Below are positions 54,445 to 64,000 of a DNA stretch of 64,000 bases, in pieces (the stretch's first letter is position 1; the number at the start of each line of letters is the position of its first letter). The stretch spans positions 49,197-113,196 of the forward strand of contig JAJZVA010000009.1 of the NCBI GenBank assembly GCA_021845905.1, given 5' to 3'. The translations under genes and the position numbers were made by a program. The DNA is from Pseudomonadota bacterium. GTDB lineage: Bacteria; Pseudomonadota; Alphaproteobacteria; Micavibrionales; UBA2020. Under the pieces are notes generated by a model. It was not told the origin of the DNA, made no database searches, and saw only the letters and a list, made by a program, of their open reading frames with translations.

Positions 54445-56572
54445 GCATGGCGGCGATGATATCGCTCAAATGTTTCGAATCGCGCACGTAGACGTCGATC
54501 ATCATGTCCCAAAAATCGAGCGAGCGGTTGGTGATCTTGAGATTGGTGATGTTGCCGCCGTTCTTGCCGATGACGGTCGAGAGCGTGCCGAGGCTGCCCG
54601 GTGTGTTGGCGATGGTGACGATCAGCCGTCCGATGTGCGATTCCGGGCTGTCCTCGCCCTCTTCCCACGCGATATCAAGCCAGCGCTCCGGCGTGTCGGC
54701 GAAGCTTTCCAGCGTTTCGCAATCGATCGTGTGAATGGTCACGCCTTTGCCAGACATGACGATGCCGACGATGCGGTCGCCCGGCAGCGGGTGGCAGCAA
54801 CGCGCGAAGTGCAGCGCCATGCCGGGAATCAGCCCCTTGATCGGCATCGGCGCGGATTTGCCTTTCTGGTGCGTCTTTTTCTCGGCCGCGGTAACGATGT
54901 TTTGCAGCGTCGTCGTCGGCGCTGCCGGGCGATGCTCGGGATGCAGGCGATAGAACACCTCGCGGCTGCTGATATGCCCGGAGCCGATGCCGACCATCAG
55001 TTCCTCGGCGTTGTTGGCCTTGAACTGACGGCAGAAATCCGCGCCAAAATTCTTTTCGTTGTATTCGTAGCCTTCCTGTTTCAGCACCTTTTGCAGCATG
55101 GCCTTGCCGAGGTTGAGATATTCCTTCTGTTGCTGCTGGCGCACGAAACGGCGGATGCGCGCCTTGGCCTTGCCGGTGACGACGAAGCGCTCCCAGTTGG
55201 GCGACGGCGTCTGGCTTTTCGACGTGGTGATGTCGACCTGGTCGCCGTTGACCAGTTGCGTATTGAGCGGAATGATGCGGCCGTTGACTTTCGCGCCCAC
55301 CGTCTGGTCGCCGAGCGTCGAGTGGACGGCATAGGCGAAATCGATCGGCGTCGCGCCGCGCGGCAGGGCGATCAGGTCGCCGTTGGGCGTGAAGCAGAAA
55401 ACCTGATCCTGAAAAAGCTCCAGCTTGGTGTTTTCAAGAAACTCCTCAGGCTTGCCGGTATGCTCGACGATGTCCATCAGCTCGCGCAGCCAGCGGTATT
55501 GCCGCCCGTCCGTCTTGCCGCCCTGCGCCGACCCGCTCTGCTTGTAAGACCAATGCGCGGCGACGCCGAGCTCCGCCTCCTCGTGCATTTCCGGCGTGCG
55601 GATCTGCACCTCGATGCGGTGGTTCTCCGGCCCGATGACGGTGGTGTGAAGCGAGCGGTAGCCGTTCGGCTTCGGCAGGGAAATGTAATCCTTGAAACGC
55701 CCCGGCACCGTGGGATAGAGCCCGTGAATGATGCCGAGCGCGTGATAGCATTCGGCGATGTCCCTGACGACGATGCGGAACGCCATGATGTCGGAGAGCT
55801 GCTCGAAAGAAATGTTTTTCCGCTGCATCTTCTTCCAGATCGAATAACGCGTCTTCTCGCGCCCGTTGATATCGGCGGCGATGCCCGCCTCGGAAATCTT
55901 TTTCTTCAGTTCGCCGATGATGCGCCCGACCACCGCCTCGCCGCCTTCGGCGCGGAGATAATTCAAACGCGTCTGTATGCTTTCCCGCGCCTCGGGGTTG
56001 AGTTCGCCGAAGGCGATGTCCTCCAGCTCCTCCTTGATGCGGTGGATGCCGATGCGCTCCGCCAGAGGCGCGTAAATTTCGATCGTCTCCATGGCGATGC
56101 GCTTGCGCTTTTCAGGCTTCGGTATGTAATGGAGCGTGCGCATGTTGTGCAGACGGTCGGCGAGCTTGACCAGCAACACGCGGATATCCTCCGACATGGC
56201 GAGGATCAGCTTGCGGAAGTTCTCCGCCTGCTTTTCCTGCGCGGTCTGGAATTCTATTTTCGACAGTTTCGTCACGCCGTCGACCAGACGCGCCACTTCC
56301 TCGCCGAACAGGCCGCGGATCTCGTCGAGCGTGGCGAGCGTGTCCTCGACCGTGTCGTGCAACAGCGCCGTGCAGACCGCCGCCGTGTCCATCTTCATGT
56401 CTGTCATGATGCCCGCGACTTCCAGCGGGTGCGAGAAGTAAAGATCTCCGGACGCGCGTTTTTGCGCGCCGTGCATCTTCATCGCGTAGACGTAGGCGCG
56501 GTTGACGATATCCTCATCCATGTCCGGATTATAGGCCTTGATGCGGTCTATCAGCTCATACTGCCGGATCAT
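54398..56572 (-). CDS. Bifunctional (p)ppGpp synthetase/hydrolase (Rsh, RelA/SpoT)
   Basis: Stringent-response enzyme that makes and degrades (p)ppGpp. 724 residues. Seen: HD hydrolase with HDTVEDT (72-78), synthetase domain with YSIWKKMQRK and RFKDYI (RxKD, the bifunctional type rather than RelA-only ExDD), GYRSLHTTV, TGS domain (VFCFTPNGDLIALPRGATP), zinc-finger-like region (HFARCCHPLPGD) and C-terminal ACT domain. The only Rsh here. Starts 3 bp after the hflC stop, so cotranscribed with hflKC. Confidence 0.96.
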   Translation of the reverse strand: MIRQYELIDRIKAYNPDMDEDIVNRAYVYAMKMHGAQKRASGDLYFSHPLEVAGIMTDMKMDTAAVCTALLHDTVEDTLATLDEIRGLFGEEVARLVDGVTKLSKIEFQTAQEKQAENFRKLILAMSEDIRVLLVKLADRLHNMRTLHYIPKPEKRKRIAMETIEIYAPLAERIGIHRIKEELEDIAFGELNPEARESIQTRLNYLRAEGGEAVVGRIIGELKKKISEAGIAADINGREKTRYSIWKKMQRKNISFEQLSDIMAFRIVVRDIAECYHALGIIHGLYPTVPGRFKDYISLPKPNGYRSLHTTVIGPENHRIEVQIRTPEMHEEAELGVAAHWSYKQSGSAQGGKTDGRQYRWLRELMDIVEHTGKPEEFLENTKLELFQDQVFCFTPNGDLIALPRGATPIDFAYAVHSTLGDQTVGAKVNGRIIPLNTQLVNGDQVDITTSKSQTPSPNWERFVVTGKAKARIRRFVRQQQQKEYLNLGKAMLQKVLKQEGYEYNEKNFGADFCRQFKANNAEELMVGIGSGHISSREVFYRLHPEHRPAAPTTTLQNIVTAAEKKTHQKGKSAPMPIKGLIPGMALHFARCCHPLPGDRIVGIVMSGKGVTIHTIDCETLESFADTPERWLDIAWEEGEDSPESHIGRLIVTIANTPGSLGTLSTVIGKNGGNITNLKITNRSLDFWDMMIDVYVRDSKHLSDIIAAMRATPEITAVNRARSR

Positions 56573-56575
56573 GGT

Positions 56576-57445
56576 TTATTTCTTTCCGGACTCGCTCTTG
56601 AAATAACGCAAAAACGCGCTGTCCGGCGACAGCACCAGGGTCGTCCCCTTGCCCGTCAGGCTGTGGCGGTAGGCCTGCATGGTGCGGTAAAACGCGTAAA
56701 AAGACGGGTCGCGGTCATAAGCGGCTGCGTAAATCTGCGTCGCCGCCGCATCGCCCGCGCCGCGCAATACTTGCGCCTGCCGCTCGGCGTCCGCCAGCAG
56801 GATGGTGCGCTGCTTGTCGGCCTTGGCCTTGATCTCCTGCGCCTGCTCCTGCCCTTCGGCGCGAAACTGCGCCGCCTGACGTTGCCGCTCGGCGATCATG
56901 CGTTTGTAGATCGCCTCGCTGGTCTGCGCCGGAAGATTGGCCTCGACGATGCGGATGTCGACGATCTCGATGCCGTAATTGGCGACCGTGGCGCCGACCT
57001 GCTTTTTCATCTGCGCCATCAGCGCATCGCGCTTGGCGGAGAGAACGTCGGCCAGCGGCACGTCGCCGAGAACGTTGCGCAGGTTGGAATTGATGATGTT
57101 GTCGAGCCGCGTGTTGGCCTGATCTTCCGTTTCAAGCGACTTGTAGAACTGCAACATATGGCTGATGCGGTAGCGCGCGAAGGTATCGACGACGAGGCGT
57201 TTCTGATCGGCGAGGATGACTTCTTCCGGCGGCGTGTAGACGTCGAGGATGCGCTTGTCGAAAAACATCGCGTCCTGCACGAAGGGAAGCTTGAACTTCA
57301 ACCCGGGCGTTTTGTAATGCGCGACCGGATCGCCGAACTGCAACACCAGCGCCTGCTCGGTCTGCGGCACGATGAAGACCGACTGCGTCAGCACGATCAG
57401 GGCCGTCAGCGCGACGATCAGGATGAAAAGCTGTTTTTTAGGCAT
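56576..57445 (-). CDS. hflC: FtsH protease modulator HflC
   Basis: SPFH-domain inner-membrane protein that, with HflK, encloses FtsH. 289 residues. Seen: membrane helix at the N-terminus (LFILIVALTALIVLTQSVFI), FIVPQTEQALVLQFG SPFH start, and IEIVDIRIVEANLPAQ plus a helical stalk (RQRQAAQFRAEGQEQAQEIK). 18 bp after hflK, 3 bp before rsh. Confidence 0.96.
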   Translation of the reverse strand: MPKKQLFILIVALTALIVLTQSVFIVPQTEQALVLQFGDPVAHYKTPGLKFKLPFVQDAMFFDKRILDVYTPPEEVILADQKRLVVDTFARYRISHMLQFYKSLETEDQANTRLDNIINSNLRNVLGDVPLADVLSAKRDALMAQMKKQVGATVANYGIEIVDIRIVEANLPAQTSEAIYKRMIAERQRQAAQFRAEGQEQAQEIKAKADKQRTILLADAERQAQVLRGAGDAAATQIYAAAYDRDPSFYAFYRTMQAYRHSLTGKGTTLVLSPDSAFLRYFKSESGKK

Positions 57446-57463
57446 GTCGAAAGCTCCCGAAAT

Positions 57464-58621
57464 CTATTGCTGTGACGCCGCGGCATCCGCGGGCGGCGCC
57501 GACGGCAGGGTTCCGAGCGGCATGTAGGGCATGATCGCGGCGCCCTTGCTGTTGCTCATCAGCACCTTCCGCCCGCTTTTCATGACGTCTTCCATCGTCT
57601 GGATGTAGATGCGTTTTTCAGTGACGGCGGGCGCCTTGCGGTAGGCGTCGTAGACCGCCGTGAAGCGCGAAGCGTCGCCCTTGGCCTTGGCGATCGTCGC
57701 CGCCTTGTAGGCTTCGGCATCCTGCACGATCTTCTGCGCCTGGCCCTGCGCCACCGGCAGGATATTGTTGCTGTAGGTTTCCGCCTCGTTCTTTTCCCGC
57801 GCCATGTCGGCTCGCGCGCGCTGCACGTCGTCGAAAGCGTCGATCACTTCCGGCGGCGGGTTGACGCTTTGCAACTGCACGCTGTTGACGACCACGCCGG
57901 AATGGTATTCATCGAGCATCTTCTGCATCAGTGCCTTGGTGTCGTTTTCTATGTTGGTGCGCCCGTTGGTCAGAACGTCCTGAATGTCCGACCGTCCGAT
58001 GATTTCACGCATCGCGCTTTCGGCCACTTTGCGCACGGTCTTGTCGGGATCGCGGATGCGGAAGAGATAATCCTCGGCATTGCCCACGCGCCACATCACC
58101 ACGAAATCGACATCGACGATGTTCTCGTCGCCGGTCAGCATGCGTCCGGCCGGAGACGCGTTTGCGTCGCCGCTCTGGTCGGCGGACTGGCTGCCGCCGA
58201 TCTCGATACGGCGGTCGAAAGCGACATCGACGGGAATGACCGTCTGCACCGGCCACGGAATATGATAGCCAAGGCCTGGCTGGGCGCGCGTCTCCGTCCA
58301 CTTGCCGAAGGTCAGGATGACGGCGTTGTCGCCCGGCTGCACGCGGTAAAAGCCCGTGCCCAGCCACAAGGCCAGCACCAGCAACAAGAGCAAACCCAGG
58401 CCTTTTTTTCCATCCTGCGAAGGCGCGCCGCCGCCGCCGAAAAATCCGCCGAACTTGCCGTGCGCCTGACGCAGAAGATCGTCGAGATCCGATACGCTGG
58501 CTTGGTGTTGCGGCTCCCACGCGCCTTGCGGCTTCTTGTTGTCATCAGACCCGCGCGCACCCCATGGCCCGCGTGCGCCTTTGTTATCGCCGTCTTTTTT
58601 ATTCTCGTCATCCCACGTCAT
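57464..58621 (-). CDS. hflK: FtsH protease modulator HflK
   Basis: Partner of HflC. 385 residues. Seen: Gly/Asp-rich hydrophilic N-terminus (WGARGSDDNKKPQGAW), one helix (LGLLLLLVLALWLGTGFY), SPFH core (VQPGDNAVILTFGKWTETR, DENIVDVDFVVMWRV) and a helical tail. Start ATG 58621, 75 bp from the divergent mrp gene. hflK-hflC-rsh-DUF2062-acpS-lepB-rnc-era run on one strand and may form one long transcript. Confidence 0.96.
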   Translation of the reverse strand: MTWDDENKKDGDNKGARGPWGARGSDDNKKPQGAWEPQHQASVSDLDDLLRQAHGKFGGFFGGGGAPSQDGKKGLGLLLLLVLALWLGTGFYRVQPGDNAVILTFGKWTETRAQPGLGYHIPWPVQTVIPVDVAFDRRIEIGGSQSADQSGDANASPAGRMLTGDENIVDVDFVVMWRVGNAEDYLFRIRDPDKTVRKVAESAMREIIGRSDIQDVLTNGRTNIENDTKALMQKMLDEYHSGVVVNSVQLQSVNPPPEVIDAFDDVQRARADMAREKNEAETYSNNILPVAQGQAQKIVQDAEAYKAATIAKAKGDASRFTAVYDAYRKAPAVTEKRIYIQTMEDVMKSGRKVLMSNSKGAAIMPYMPLGTLPSAPPADAAASQQ

Positions 58622-58696
58622 AGACTTCGCCCTTGTTATGGCATACCAAAACCGTTATAAAGCATCTTAGTACACCCATGGATATAAAGAAAGAAC

Positions 58697-59776
58697 ATGC
58701 AAAAAAATATGCCTGCCCTGACAGCAGAAACCGTGCTTGACAGACTGAAATCGGTTAAAGACCTTGCGCCGCAAGCGGTTTCCGGCATCGCGATCGACGC
58801 GGGGAAAGTGGTTTTCGCCATCGAGATCGACCCCGCCGACGCAAAGCGCATGGAACCCGTCCGGCGGGCGGCGGAAGACGCGGTGAAAAAAATCGATGGC
58901 GTCGCCTCCGTGAGCGCCGTGCTGACGGCGGAAAGAAAGGCGCCGCCGCAGATGCAGTCCAGACAGCCGCTGCAAAAGACATCGACACGCCCCGTCGCCC
59001 CGCAGGTAAAACACATCATCGCCGTCGCTTCGGGCAAAGGCGGCGTCGGCAAATCGACCGTGGCGGCCAACCTCGCGCATGCCTTCAAAGCCATGGGCAA
59101 GACGACGGGATTGCTCGACGCCGACATCTACGGCGCATCGCAGCCGCGCATGATGGGCGTGCGCGAAAGGCCGGAAACGAACGGTGAAGGCCTTATCATT
59201 CCGCCTGAAAAACACGGGCTGAAGCTCATGTCTATGGGCTTTTTCGTTGAAGAAACGGCGCCGGTGATCTGGCGCGGGCCGATGGTGCACGCGGCGGTAC
59301 AGCAGCTTTTGCGCGATGTCGCGTGGGGCGATCTCGACGTGCTGGTGATCGATCTGCCGCCCGGCACCGGCGACGCGCAACTCAGCCTCGTGCAGAACGT
59401 GCCGCTTTCCGGCGCGGTGATCGTCTCGACGCCGCAGGACGTAGCTTTAAGCGAAGCGACGAAAGGCCTGTTGATGTTCAAGAAAGTGAACGTGCCCGTG
59501 CTCGGCATCATCGAGAACATGAGCTATCACGTCTGTTCCTCCTGCGGCCACCGCGAAGACATTTTCAGCCACGGCGGCGCGCGCATGACGGCGGAAAAAA
59601 TGAACGTGCCGTTCCTCGGCGAGATCCCCTTGCACGCCGACGTGCGTGTCGCTTCGGACGCGGGCGCGACCTTGAAAAACGCCGCCATCGAAGAGACGTT
59701 CAAAAACATCGCCGCGCGAATCTGGACGACTTTACCCGCTGAAAAAACCGTCCCCCGCCCGCCGCAAGCGGCTTGA
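58697..59776 (+). CDS. mrp: Mrp/NBP35-type Fe-S carrier P-loop ATPase
   Basis: Assembles and delivers Fe-S clusters. 359 residues. Seen: an N-terminal DUF59-like domain (about 10-80), deviant Walker A GKGGVGKST (113-121), ADIYGASQPRMMG, VIDLPPGTGDAQLS, and the cluster-binding pair in YHVCSSCGHRED (CxxC, about residue 280). Divergent from hflK. Ends in a Pro/Ala tail. Followed by a repeat-rich region. Confidence 0.95.
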   Translation: MQKNMPALTAETVLDRLKSVKDLAPQAVSGIAIDAGKVVFAIEIDPADAKRMEPVRRAAEDAVKKIDGVASVSAVLTAERKAPPQMQSRQPLQKTSTRPVAPQVKHIIAVASGKGGVGKSTVAANLAHAFKAMGKTTGLLDADIYGASQPRMMGVRERPETNGEGLIIPPEKHGLKLMSMGFFVEETAPVIWRGPMVHAAVQQLLRDVAWGDLDVLVIDLPPGTGDAQLSLVQNVPLSGAVIVSTPQDVALSEATKGLLMFKKVNVPVLGIIENMSYHVCSSCGHREDIFSHGGARMTAEKMNVPFLGEIPLHADVRVASDAGATLKNAAIEETFKNIAARIWTTLPAEKTVPRPPQAA

Positions 59777-59802
59777 ATTATTTTACGTAGAGCGTGATTT
59801 TT

Positions 59803-59934
59803 ATGTCCGCATCTGACCGTATACCGCCCGCATCTGTCCATATTCAACCTGTATCCGGCCGTATTTCATCCGCATCCGGCCGCATTGAACCGCATTTTTC
59901 GCCCGCGGAAATTTTTTTAATATTACGTGAATAA
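59803..59934 (+). CDS. Putative 43-aa ORF built from heptapeptide repeats
   Basis: Open frame ATG 59803 to TAA 59932-59934, beginning 27 bp after the mrp stop. Residues 2-29 are four seven-residue units (SASDRIP, PASVHIQ, PVSGRIS, SASGRIE), the direct consequence of the 21-bp DNA repeats. The last 13 residues are hydrophobic. Ribosome site is weak (TAGAG at best), so coding status is unproven; a DNA-level role for the repeats is equally possible. Confidence 0.3.
   Translation: MSASDRIPPASVHIQPVSGRISSASGRIEPHFSPAEIFLILRE
59807..59890. repeat. 21-bp tandem repeat, four copies
   Basis: Units start at 59807, 59828, 59849 and 59870, each exactly 21 bp, with a consensus near CCGCATCYGGCCGTATTYAAC; a partial fifth begins at 59891. 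Twenty-one base pairs is two helical turns, so a protein could contact each unit on one face. Confidence 0.8.
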
Positions 59935-59959
59935 TAAATACATATTTTATATTTACGTA

Positions 59960-59987
59960 TTGACTTTTCGTACTGCGGGGCTAAAAA
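59960..59987 (+). promoter_or_regulatory. Candidate promoter of the tandem paralog pair
   Basis: -35 TTGACT (59960-59965), 16-bp spacer, -10 TAAAAA (59982-59987), about 52 bp before the first paralog's ATG. The -10 is weak. It follows an AT-rich stretch. Confidence 0.4.
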
Positions 59988-60038
59988 GAAACCATTCACT
60001 TTACCAAAACACCATAATCAAAAAGGAGCCTTTATATT

Positions 60039-60560
60039 ATGGCACAAGATTTCAACAACATGACCGCGAAGCAAATCGTCATTCGGATAGAGCAAGCCAC
60101 CGATTTTAACGATGTCACCAAAATGCTTGAATCCCTCTCCCCCGCATTGCTCGAGAACGTCATGGATCTTTACGAACAGAGAACGATCGACGAAACAAGA
60201 GATATGAGAGCGAAAGACCCTGCCTTTTGCAGCGAGACTATTGAACAGCTTTCCGCTTTGAAGGATATTTTCGGCGGCGCGGCCAGTGCGGCTGAAAGAG
60301 AAGAAGAGGCGGAAATGCTCGCCACCATGCAGACCCAGAGTCAGATGATCAAGTACATCGTCGACGCCAAAGGCGACGCCGCGCACCCGGTTATCAAGGA
60401 AACGGCCAAGGAAATCGGGAAACTTTCAAACAGCCAATACAACAAGTTTCCATTGCTCTTAGCCGCCCACCTCAGAGGCTATGAATCGGTCATCGAGATC
60501 GCGCCGCCCGCTGGCCTCAAAACCAACCCCTTCAAAAAGCCGCAAGGCCCGAAACAGTAA
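60039..60560 (+). CDS. Orphan protein, first of two tandem paralogs
   Basis: Not recognised. 173 residues, soluble, largely helical, acidic in its centre. Shares with the next gene: N-terminal DFN-x(2,3)-AKQ, a central LSP, the block KGDAAHPVIKET, a GYE segment and the identical C-terminal 11 residues NPFKKPQGPKQ. No signal peptide or membrane helix. AAGGAG lies upstream of the ATG. Lies 33 bp before its paralog; a duplication within the lineage. Function unknown. Confidence 0.75.
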   Translation: MAQDFNNMTAKQIVIRIEQATDFNDVTKMLESLSPALLENVMDLYEQRTIDETRDMRAKDPAFCSETIEQLSALKDIFGGAASAAEREEEAEMLATMQTQSQMIKYIVDAKGDAAHPVIKETAKEIGKLSNSQYNKFPLLLAAHLRGYESVIEIAPPAGLKTNPFKKPQGPKQ

Positions 60561-60593
60561 GCAAAAACCCCCGACAGAAAAGGAGCACGACAC

Positions 60594-61100
60594 ATGCCAA
60601 AGGATTTCAACGACAAGAGCGCAAAGCAAACATCGCGTCATTCGAATACGCCCCCGTCGGGCGAATTCGCCGAAATCATCAGGGAGATGGAAGCGCTTTC
60701 TCCGGAAGAACGCGCTGAAATGCTCGACGTGATGGAAAGCGAGACGCTCAAAGGCCTCCGCGACGTCACGAAGGAATTTGCGGATATTCTATCGATGACG
60801 GGAAAGCCCGACGATAAAACCGCCGCCTTCTTCGACAATTTCGCCGACGCGGAAGTGTTGAACGGATTGCACATGAACTGCGAGATGCTCGGATACATCG
60901 CCGACGTCAAGGGCGACGCGGCCCATCCGGTCATCAAGGAAACGCTCAAGACGCTTGCCGAACTCTCGGACGATGACTACAACAGCCCGACGAAAATCAC
61001 CCTCGCCCTGATCAAGGGCTATGAAGCGGGCACCGGCATGCAGCTTTCATCCGGCCGCAAGCCCAACCCGTTCAAAAAGCCGCAAGGCCCGAAACAGTAA
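60594..61100 (+). CDS. Orphan protein, second of two tandem paralogs
   Basis: 168 residues; see its neighbour. Here an acidic helix-rich middle (EMEALSPEERAEMLDVMESE) precedes the shared block KGDAAHPVIKET; C-terminal NPFKKPQGPKQ is identical to that of the first copy and nearly so at DNA level, whereas the middles have diverged far. AAAGGAG precedes the ATG. A terminator 21 bp after the stop ends the pair. The conserved tail suggests a common partner or recent exchange between the copies. Confidence 0.75.
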   Translation: MPKDFNDKSAKQTSRHSNTPPSGEFAEIIREMEALSPEERAEMLDVMESETLKGLRDVTKEFADILSMTGKPDDKTAAFFDNFADAEVLNGLHMNCEMLGYIADVKGDAAHPVIKETLKTLAELSDDDYNSPTKITLALIKGYEAGTGMQLSSGRKPNPFKKPQGPKQ

Positions 61101-61120
61101 ATCCTGAACTGACATAAAAC

Positions 61121-61160
61121 AAAAAGAGCCTTTTTCCTTGCGGAATCAGGCTCTTTTTTT
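61121..61160 (+). terminator. Terminator of the paralog pair
   Basis: Stem AAAAAGAGCC / GGCTCTTTTT with an intervening loop and a final T-run. Isolates the pair from acs. Confidence 0.78.
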
Positions 61161-61252
61161 TGCCGGTTGCTTTGTGCGGCGCACAATCATTATTCTCAAA
61201 GGCGCTATCTTCAAAGACATCGTTTTTATTCCTGTATTTATAAGGAGTTCCC

Positions 61253-63226
<1,974 letters not shown>

Positions 63227-63242
63227 ACGCAAAGACGCCTTA

Positions 63243-63280
63243 AAAAAACAGCCTCCGGACCCGTCGGGATCCGGAGGCTG
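63243..63280 (-). terminator. Terminator of the cold-shock gene
   Basis: Stem CAGCCTCCGGA / TCCGGAGGCTG; on the minus strand it ends in TTTTTTT. It lies between convergent acs and cspA; the plus side lacks a T-run, so it mainly serves cspA. Confidence 0.85.
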
Positions 63281-63301
63281 AATTGACTCTAAATAAAAGC
63301 C

Positions 63302-63505
63302 TTAAGCCGCCTTCAAGTTTGCGGCAGCGGATTTGCCGCGTTCCTCAACGATGTCAAAAGTCACCTTTTGACCTTCGTTCAGGCTACGCATGCCAGCCGC
63401 TTCAACAGCGCTGATGTGAACGAACACGTCCGAACTGCCGCTGTCGGGCTGGATAAAACCGAAGCCTTTTTGCGCGTTAAACCATTTAACAGTACCTTGA
63501 GCCAT
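63302..63505 (-). CDS. Cold-shock domain protein (CspA family)
   Basis: 67-residue single cold-shock domain, an RNA chaperone. Seen: RNP1 KGFGFI (13-18) and RNP2 VFVHI, plus TVKWFNAQ at the start. C-terminal [18 protein letters not shown] precedes the ATG. Upstream (63506 on) is a long probable leader; a perfect CACAA-CCA-TTGTG palindrome lies at 63552-63564. Confidence 0.96.
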   Translation of the reverse strand: MAQGTVKWFNAQKGFGFIQPDSGSSDVFVHISAVEAAGMRSLNEGQKVTFDIVEERGKSAAANLKAA

Positions 63506-64000
63506 ATCGGCCTCCTTTTATAAGAAAACGCACTTGCGTGCATAAAACTCACACAACCATTGTGCGGTTTCATATTCGAAAGCAGCGATGTCTTGGAAAA
63601 AGCCCTTGAAGGCAACGAACAAGTCAGAACTTAAGAATCTCGAATGGAGCCACATTATACGCATAAGCGCGGAATAGCAATGATTCTTTTAGGGTCAGGA
63701 TCACAGAACCAATCGACATATACCGCATGGATTTTGCGGGCCTTTATCGTCATTTTTCCATTTTTTATTAAGGCTTTGGTTTATATGGCACGGTCGAGAG
63801 AACGTCGATAAACCGCCTCTAAGGGCATCGCGGTTGTTCGCGAAGCGAACAGAGCGGCACCCCGCCTGAAAAAATGGTGCGTGTCAGATTCTATCGATAA
63901 AGCGTCTCGCGGTCAAATTCCCAGTTAAGGGGCAAAATACTGCGAATTTTTTTATTATCCTGCATTTCTGAGACGAATGCTCATAAAATTACACAAGCAT
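63506..64000. other. Gene-poor right end (495 bp)
   Basis: No convincing gene. It holds the csp leader and promoter area. On the minus strand an unconnected short frame ends near 63895 with ILPLNWEFDRETLYR; it has no start context and looks like a gene fragment or chance frame. A GTTCGC-GAA-GCGAAC palindrome lies near 63835-63849. Weak Shine-Dalgarno-less starts only. Confidence 0.4.

Noticed and set aside
63800..64000. Intact insertion sequence at the right end
   Set aside because: No complete transposase, no terminal inverted repeats with target duplication could be seen inside the window.

Overview
The window is chromosomal DNA of an alphaproteobacterium. The strongest marker is a full-length GcrA cell-cycle regulator (47642-48268). 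An AddA/AddB helicase-nuclease pair next to trxA, a single RxKD-type Rsh (RelA/SpoT) stringent-response enzyme, DUF1491 and GcrA-style gene neighbours support this. An MSHA-like type IV pilus locus with PilT, PilU and ABC-transporter genes would fit a Rhodospirillales- or Micavibrio-like lineage, but that placement is inference. No rRNA, tRNA, CRISPR array, phage or intact insertion sequence is visible. The gene content is mostly core, with lineage-specific small genes between the conserved blocks.

Layout. 1-3.7 kb (minus): prfC (cut by the left edge), DUF1491, a double-PAS histidine kinase, rpmB. 3.9-4.6 kb (plus): an SH3-NlpC/P60 hydrolase. 4.7-19.4 kb (minus): a large type IV pilus block, transcribed from gspF/pilC downward: GspF, a PilM-PilN-like fusion, PilO-like, PilP/MshK-like, an ABC ATPase, a TPR protein, prepilin peptidase; then PilT, PilU, MshL-type secretin, an ABC-2 permease, a membrane-anchored orphan, a 7-TM AraC regulator, and finally a separately expressed prepilin. 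No PilB/GspE extension ATPase is present. 19.6-25 kb: rpoZ, a NYN-domain protein, a degenerate staphylococcal-nuclease-fold protein, a guanine-deaminase-like enzyme, clpA and clpS. 25.3-31 kb (plus): envelope genes, namely a DD-peptidase with SPOR domain, a TPR protein, a trypsin-like protease overlapping an FHA-membrane protein, a bactofilin and a lipoprotein. 31-38 kb: nth, MGMT, orphans, dapB, dnaJ, dnaK, a 66-aa orphan, trxA. 38.3-46.4 kb (minus): addA, addB, Nfu, ferredoxin-NADP reductase. 46.4-48.3 kb: tsaE, murU-like, gcrA. 48.4-58.6 kb (minus): two poorly characterised proteins, then era, rnc, lepB, acpS, DUF2062, rsh, hflC, hflK. 58.7-64 kb: mrp, a repeat-built small ORF, two tandem paralogous orphans, acs, cspA and a gene-free right end.

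How the genes work together. The pilus block supplies an inner-membrane platform (GspF, PilM/N, PilO, PilP-like), an outer-membrane pore (MshL), pilin processing (PilD) and retraction (PilT, PilU), plus an ABC transporter whose two halves sit at opposite ends of the block. This recalls the PilH/PilI transporter of Myxococcus xanthus. The 25-31 kb block looks envelope-directed (peptidoglycan trimming, periplasmic proteolysis, cytoskeletal bactofilin). ClpA/ClpS, DnaK/DnaJ, HflK/HflC and a cold-shock protein form a strong proteostasis component.

The least explained material is as follows: the pilus-linked ABC transporter and its orphan partner; the tandem paralogs at 60.0-61.1 kb; the 21-bp repeat ORF just upstream of them; an alpha/beta hydrolase whose nucleophile Ser is Gly; a nuclease fold without catalytic residues; and a duplicated rsh 3' end with 24-bp tandem repeats.
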